Assembly: GCA_016490735.1 (NCBI GenBank)
Contig: JAEMWC010000097.1
Location: 665,001-729,000, forward strand
From: Pachyseris speciosa
Taxonomy: Eukaryota > Cnidaria > Anthozoa > Scleractinia > Pachyseridae
Direction: 5' to 3'
Length of the DNA stretch: 64,000 nucleotides
Below are positions 60,301 through 64,000 of the stretch, one piece after another (positions within the stretch are counted from its first letter, which is position 1; each line of letters begins with the position of its first letter). The notes under the pieces are model-generated. The model made no database searches. It was not told the DNA's origin and was given only the letters and a program-made list of their open reading frames with translations. A program made the translations under genes and the position numbers.

Positions 60301-61052
60301 TCTTAAGCTATACATGATTTGAGCTTGATGGGGAGGCCAGAGGGGGGCAACAATAATACTCTGGATCAATATTCTTTTGTTTTCATCATGAATCTGGGAG
60401 TTAAACCTCCTAAAGTGAAAGGTAAAAATAAATTGCTCCCTCACTCAGAGCTTTCAGTTTGAGGTAAACAGAAACCACCACCATAGATTAATCAGAAAGG
60501 TTATAGAACACTAAATCATCTGGAGCCTTCATATAGGAACAACTGTATCTCACTACAACTGCGAAAGGGGACTTGAGAAGAGCTCTTACTTGTAGTCGGA
60601 GTGGCAGTGGTGGGTAACTTTGGGTCTAATAACGTATTACACATGTCGCCACTTCTGCAGCACTCCATGGAAAGCAGTTTTACATGCACATGATCTGGTG
60701 TGTTGCACTGCATCCTAGTCTTCTCCTTGGGAGGCAAGCAGCCATATGTGATGAACTCAAGACCATCGTTATCATCATCTTGCTCCACTTTCTTGTAGCA
60801 CTGGCCTTCTGTTGTGCATGTCTCATTAACGTGGTCCCCTGGACAGCTGTGTGTACTGCACCTACATCTTATGCTCTCAGTTACTGAAATGTGAAAATAA
60901 AACAGTACATAAAATTACATCATAAAATGCACACTGATTTTCTTCTGCTGTAAACTTGGAAGACTGCATACTGACATGCCTTTCTTACCCGAGCAAAAGA
61001 GCAAGCCAAGAAAAATAGATGTGCAACTTGCTATGCCTAGCCCAAATGCCAT
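48317..61052 (-). CDS. BMPR1: Type I BMP receptor serine/threonine kinase (BMPR1/ALK3/6-like; complete, 7 exons)
   Basis: Membrane receptor kinase that phosphorylates receptor-SMADs after BMP binding. Exons: 61052-60989, 60883-60590, 51918-51801, 51197-51059, 50844-50178, 49651-49515 and 48493-48317. GT-AG borders and phases all agree, giving 1596 nt (531 residues plus TAA); vertebrate BMPR1A is about the same length. Signal peptide is about residues 1-21. The ectodomain is Cys-rich ([17 protein letters not shown], ending [10 protein letters not shown]). The transmembrane helix is about 137-158, the GS box [18 protein letters not shown] about 195-213, and the kinase about 216-505 with GKGRYGEVW, Lys241 (VAVK), HRDIKSKN (Asp342), ADFGLAVKY and [14 protein letters not shown]. 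The C-terminal [26 protein letters not shown] matches BMPR1 closely. Activation-loop text ([12 protein letters not shown]) favours BMPR1 over ALK1/2 or activin/TGF-beta type I receptors. Intron 2 (about 8.7 kb) contains a nested transposon pile. Confidence 0.95.
49265..49493. repeat. Perfect 83-bp inverted repeat (hairpin) in a BMPR1 intron
   Basis: Arms 49265-49347 and 49411-49493 are exact reverse complements (GGATACTTCACAAATTAATG at the outer end, CGGGCATTACCCCT at the inner end). The loop is 63 bp (GGCCGAAACAGCTGTCCATG). It lies between BMPR1 exons 6 and 7, so it would be transcribed as a long hairpin. It is either a very young MITE or a hairpin-RNA source; no clear target duplication. 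Confidence 0.85.
52332..52651. mobile_element. 320-bp inverted-repeat element related to the DIRS-like termini (mini-DIRS)
   Basis: Ends of roughly 95 bp are near-perfect inverted repeats: left from 52332 (TTCCCCGGAGGGTTGGTACT at 52340), right to 52651. The inner part of each end (GACTGATATGAGCAATACTGG) and the middle (CTGGGTACCACAATATAAAA, GCATGCGCTATTCC) match the termini of the DIRS-like element immediately to the right (compare 59420-59537). It has no coding capacity. It looks like a compact non-autonomous relative whose terminal repeats extend further outward than those of the larger copy. It abuts the left end of the larger element. Confidence 0.65.
52914..54506. mobile_element. 1.6-kb non-autonomous TA-flanked element (Tc1/mariner-like ends)
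   Basis: A perfect 26-bp terminal inverted repeat starting CAGTACCGCTCAAAAG lies at 52914-52939 and 54481-54506, flanked by TA on both sides (52912-52913, 54507-54508). Just inside the ends are GCGCTACGCG-rich motifs (about 52960-53020 and 54385-54435). Near the right end a stretch of about 34 bp (CTTCAAGTCAACATACTTAC...) is directly duplicated (about 54347-54382 and 54441-54476). No transposase ORF is present. TA target duplication fits the Tc1/mariner superfamily. It is inserted in the left arm of the MULE-like element. Confidence 0.8.
54687..55454 (-). CDS. Unrecognised 255-residue type II-like membrane protein ORF carried inside an inverted-repeat element
   Basis: Intact ORF from ATG ([12 protein letters not shown]) to stop, with no disabling lesion, lying in the loop between the long inverted arms of the element at 52869-55708. 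Visible parts: a basic N-terminal region of about 40 residues without a signal peptide; one hydrophobic segment at about residues 42-64 ([18 protein letters not shown]); a CxxC motif (VCAKCG); potential N-glycosylation sites (NIT, NSS, NET); and a furin-like RVRAKR followed by Ser. This is a type II layout with a processing site, as in TNF-superfamily precursors or other shed ligands, but no ligand domain follows, and I do not assign a family. It has no transposase, integrase or polymerase motif. It may be a captured host gene fragment (first exon) or an accessory protein of the element. Confidence 0.5.
   Translation of the reverse strand: MKIPRRTFDTSMSRELKTSFSNGGSEHALFDTKKRLNRQLKSQIFLVCVIFVTLILSLLAETVFLENLFKIPQKSGVSSTPLAELVGKHVGVVILQDTEKSSRVCAKCGLKIRNDITLCEFIKAALVSENITCVESDGDPRFKRLNVIYPPRNFKKSRPYSLPMPKHLRKTNSSAVSRAENELEVRVRAKRSMLFKENDDLGDTLNETPNSDDFFKSCGEAGADPRSRAIFRTIHLSMVCSVSQTCCQHRLTSIV
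55803..56530 (-). pseudogene. DIRS-like tyrosine recombinase, truncated
   Basis: N-terminal SAM-like and early catalytic part of a DIRS tyrosine recombinase, read at the 3' end of a long frame (58055-55803): [22 protein letters not shown], then [16 protein letters not shown], then [22 protein letters not shown], which holds the first catalytic Arg. The frame ends at IVRCLAAYV just before 55803. The expected His-x-x-Arg and Tyr of the active site are not found in the remaining element sequence (55717-55800 and 52698-52860). The recombinase is therefore truncated by a frameshift plus loss of the C-terminal half. Most of the frame upstream of 56530 overlaps the RT/RNase H region in another frame. 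Confidence 0.75.
56440..58507 (-). pseudogene. DIRS-like reverse transcriptase/RNase H region with in-frame stop and frameshifts
   Basis: The reverse transcriptase reads from 58507: [10 protein letters not shown] and [21 protein letters not shown], then [28 protein letters not shown] and the catalytic [12 protein letters not shown] single in-frame TGA at 57974-57976 lies just before [18 protein letters not shown], where a Trp codon is expected from family alignments known to me. RNase H follows ([22 protein letters not shown]); that frame stops at 57125, continues in a second frame ([35 protein letters not shown]) and returns to the first at about 56815 (VDLFASR-type motif seen as [15 protein letters not shown]). 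These lesions make it non-functional. It was an RNA-directed DNA polymerase that copied the element. Confidence 0.85.
58617..59342 (-). CDS. DIRS-like retrotransposon gag-like ORF
   Basis: ORF of 241 codons, the first in the DIRS-like element, starting [20 protein letters not shown] and upstream of the reverse transcriptase region. It is hydrophilic, with acidic segments ([19 protein letters not shown]) and no zinc knuckle that I can see. By position it is the putative structural (gag-like) protein of a DIRS element; the sequence alone does not prove this. Confidence 0.6.
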   Translation of the reverse strand: MAGSGEERHNIETLVADAVAKQMPALLRGLVAAPTFPSQTSPKDVDAAMKESPDAVPSRSRGDHFYSYERESTISKDLLDFTTKGFSRALTKEKWKELTTSYPQIKDTESLLVAPTMEAGMKEDIEKGHGFTKTKELFSFDDGLAERQSAFIVVTQPILAAISALDDVGGEDESEDINPDAIKDLLEDALALLGNAHFRLKAWRQKRFSEILTEVGKTYPSGRYPCRQTPLPRKISCQDQE

Positions 61053-63432
61053 GATGAAGAGCCAAACAAAACTTGGCCAGAAGGTATGCAGTCACACGAT
61101 CTTAAATTCCTTCATTATTTCATTCTTTACACTCTACCTTTAAGTTAATATACTTGCATGTAAGTGAGATACCTAGATAGCACTTTGATAATTATCGCCA
61201 AAAGAGACTAAAAGAGCAGAGGGCTCTCTGATCACTTTCATCAGTAGTGCTGGGTTTACCAAGAGTCTTAGAAATGAATTCTGGTATTAGCTGTGTAAAC
61301 CAAACAATGTAATACCACAGAAGCATGATGAATGGCTTAAAGGATGCTTAACACACAGGCAATACTAGGTGTTGTACATGGAAAGTACCACTCTTTAGAA
61401 GGGAAACCTAACACATCTTGAGGTCAAGTATTTCGCGCACACACAGGGAGCACTCAACACCTAGAAAATCAGTATACACATTCCACCACCTACCTCACCC
61501 ACACCCCTGGCAAATTTCACTGAGCATGCAATGTAGATTTTACCAAATAAAACCAACTGAATCTACAGGTTAACCTTTGTTTATCTGTATTGATATCTAT
61601 ATTATTGTTAATGGCAGCAAATGATGCCAACAATTAGGAATAAAATGGCAACTTTATTCATGCTGCAATTATTTTTGTACACCCTATTATTACACCCAGT
61701 CAATATACTGACAAGTACTTCAGATAATTAACTCAGATAACTGTTCATTCATTTGAAAGTCCTAGAACACTAGCTATCAAAGTGAGAAGCCCAATATTTT
61801 GAAGTACTGTATACAGAATATTGCAGTAGCTTCTGCTCCTAAATTTTTGAAATCCTTTACTTTGAAGGATACAATTGGAAAGCCTCGATTGAAAGATTCT
61901 GAAGGACCTCTGGTTCTAAGAAAAAGGGCTGATCTTCTACAGACAAACAGCTGCTTCATTTATTAGAAGTATATCATGAAAGAGGATCTGTAGTCTGATA
62001 TTGAGACTAAAACCAGCCCACCATAATGGCATAGGTCATTTCCTATGACTACAGTGTAGGAAGTGAAACAGGGACAAAGTGTTCTTTCTATGTGTTTGAG
62101 ACTGATAATTGAATATATACATTACAAATTTATCTGTCGTGTGTTGCTTATGTTTGTCTTGCTGTGACAACCATAACATATCTAAGTTCCATAATCTGAC
62201 GGTTTGGCAAATATGTTTCCTTCTTTGTTTTGTTATGAAAAAAGAACATGGCAAAAAACACACTAAACTGATATAAATATTTATTATTCTTATTTATTTT
62301 ATTTTATTTTATCTTATAGCTTCTCATAAGTTACTGCACCAGACATTTATTTTGGTTGGTCACAAAGCCAAACAGTTTTTTTATTTAACCTTGGTCAGCT
62401 AAATCAATATATTTCAAATTTTTGGATCCGAAATAATAACTATTGTACACATGCTTCAGATAATATAATGATTTCTTATTTCAATCCAAGCTGACTTGCA
62501 AAACTTGGTGCTACATGCCAGATTATAAGTACATTTGCATGACTTTACTCTTGACATGATCAGCTCTTTCTTCTGATGGCAGTTTTTAGGTGCTTAAAAA
62601 ACTATCTGCTCAAAGATATTATCACTGAGTGAGATTATAAATCAATTACTGTGGGGGGTTTATATATTGGGTAACAGCAGACTCCATCACATATTATGGT
62701 TGTATCTGACTGTAATAAAGCCGCTCATGTACATATAAAAATAATATAATATAGAGTGAAGTTACCACCTGCGTGTCAGTCACGGAATAAATATTACACA
62801 GGGATAATCATATTGTCACTGAGATGAAATCACAAGTGTTAGAAGGAGTCGCACGTGCTGACGAGTATTAGCTGGTGTATTCTTTATCACAAAGTGTGAT
62901 TGCTAGTTATGGATACACAGCTACTGAACAGAACTTTGCTGTGGTACTGTTATAATTATATTTAACACCACCAAGTGATTCTTGGGATGGAACCCCAATA
63001 TGCAAAACTGTCTATGTAAAGGGTGGTCCTATGAAAGCTACTGAGCAGTACTTTCCTGTAGCACCGTTTATTATGCTATCCAAGCTTGGTCTAACTTCTA
63101 TATTTGACAATGAAATTATGTAAATTAAAACACCATACTCATATAAAACCTAATTAGTTTAGTCTGTACTTTGACCATAGAGATGTACTTTTCCTGTAAA
63201 AATCTTACTAATCAAATTCCCAAGTACTTTGATTAAGAGGGTTACTTAAAAATCACAAGTGTTGGGTCAACAACTTTGATTGAAATTCAGGGAGGTATGG
63301 GAAAAAGCATGTTTAGAATCTCCAGAATATTGTGATACAAGAGATAATAATTATGTAATCTTGATAAGACAAAGTGCATTCTTTTGTCTGCTGCATAAGT
63401 AAATACTGGAGAGGGAAGCCCCAGGAGGGATT
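61053..63432. other. BMPR1 upstream region
   Basis: AT-rich sequence upstream of the BMPR1 start codon. It should contain the promoter and 5' untranslated region. No exon, element end or RNA gene was recognised. Confidence 0.5.
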
Positions 63433-63633
63433 TCAAACCAGCAAACTATCATTGCCACAGGAAGTCATTTTGTAAAGTATTTTGAACATTGACTCCTCAG
63501 GGTTTTCTGCCACCAGCTGCCTAATAGCCAGTCTGTAAGTGTTCTCTGGCCAGAATTGTTCTTTCTGGAGAAAAGCTGTAAGCCTTGGTGTAACAAAACA
63601 ATGAGGTGTGAAAAACACATGGAGTACCAGCAA
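63433..63633 (-). CDS. Possible terminal exon of an unrecognised gene
   Basis: On the minus strand a plausible acceptor (cttttctccag, about 63566-63576) leads into an open frame reading through QFWPENTYRLAIRQLV and AENPEESMFKILYKM to LLV and a TGA near 63433. Codon use and residue mix look protein-like, unlike most open stretches nearby, but I do not recognise the family. It would belong to a gene continuing past the right edge of the window, upstream of BMPR1 on the same strand. It may equally be a chance ORF. Confidence 0.28.
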   Translation of the reverse strand: MLVLHVFFTPHCFVTPRLTAFLQKEQFWPENTYRLAIRQLVAENPEESMFKILYKMTSCGNDSLLV

Positions 63634-64000
63634 ATATTCAAAATGAAGGCAATATAATTGATTGAGACAATATATTACTCCCTGCTCTGGTGAAGTATAG
63701 TGAAAACAATAGTATCCTGGGCAAGAGCAGATAATAATTTAATTAGTGACTAAGGATGTTTTTCTTGGAGCATATAGGAATTACTCACAGTAATATTTTT
63801 GATTACTGTCTGGAGCAATAAAAATAACACGTAGCACTGATTTTTTAAATTTATGAAGTAATCATTATTTTTTTTTTATGAAATTGAGTTTTGAAGAAGC
63901 AATAGATAAATGAAGGGAACCATATCCACAAGAAAATAACCCAATTTTCGTTGAAACGTAAACGTGGAACCATGCCTGGTTGTAACTGCAAATTGACCAA

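Overview
This looks like nuclear genomic DNA from a cnidarian, most likely an anthozoan such as a stony coral. That is an inference from three intron-rich animal genes with GT-AG splice sites, AT-rich non-coding sequence, a caspase that joins a CARD to an effector-type catalytic domain, and a very high load of small inverted-repeat elements, DIRS-type and non-LTR retrotransposon pieces and tRNA-derived SINEs. I could not run a search to name the species.

All recognisable host genes lie on the minus strand. (1) 219-10008 is a complete hnRNP H/F-type RNA-binding protein gene: seven coding exons that join in phase to 403 codons plus stop. (2) 22174-23718 holds the two catalytic exons (p20, p10) of a caspase whose 5' exons I cannot find. 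(3) 28076-43445 is a second, complete caspase: four exons in phase, 403 codons plus stop, CARD-linker-p20-p10. (4) 48317-61052 is a complete type I BMP receptor (BMPR1/ALK3/6-like): seven exons in phase, 531 codons plus stop, running signal peptide, cysteine-rich ectodomain, transmembrane segment, GS box, kinase. At 63433-63633 there may be the last exon of a further gene.

Introns and intergenic DNA are filled with mobile elements. The first 10 kb holds a Harbinger-type MITE (3177-3536), a 299-bp TA-flanked MITE (5264-5562) and a 1.9-kb TA-flanked element (7505-9453) inserted in a small CAGGG-type MITE that is also present inside it. From 10.2 to 14.9 kb lies a foldback element (11150-14090) whose arms are arrays of a TTCAAC-rich repeat. 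From 15 to 21 kb there are MITEs and a dead non-LTR retrotransposon piece. The introns of the complete caspase carry TA-flanked elements, two 3' ends of a retrotransposon with an R2/R4/Dong-style zinc knuckle and endonuclease region, and a hAT-like insertion. BMPR1 intron 2 contains a decayed DIRS-like retrotransposon (52650-59537). Inside that sits an element with a 9-bp target duplication and long inverted arms around an intact 255-codon membrane-protein ORF (52869-55708), and inside one arm of that sits a 1.6-kb TA-flanked element.

The strongest candidate for something undescribed is this MULE-like element carrying a non-transposase ORF. Next are the two caspase catalytic cassettes downstream of a single visible CARD exon with compatible splice phases, and the microsatellite-flanked retrotransposon copies with complementary lesions.
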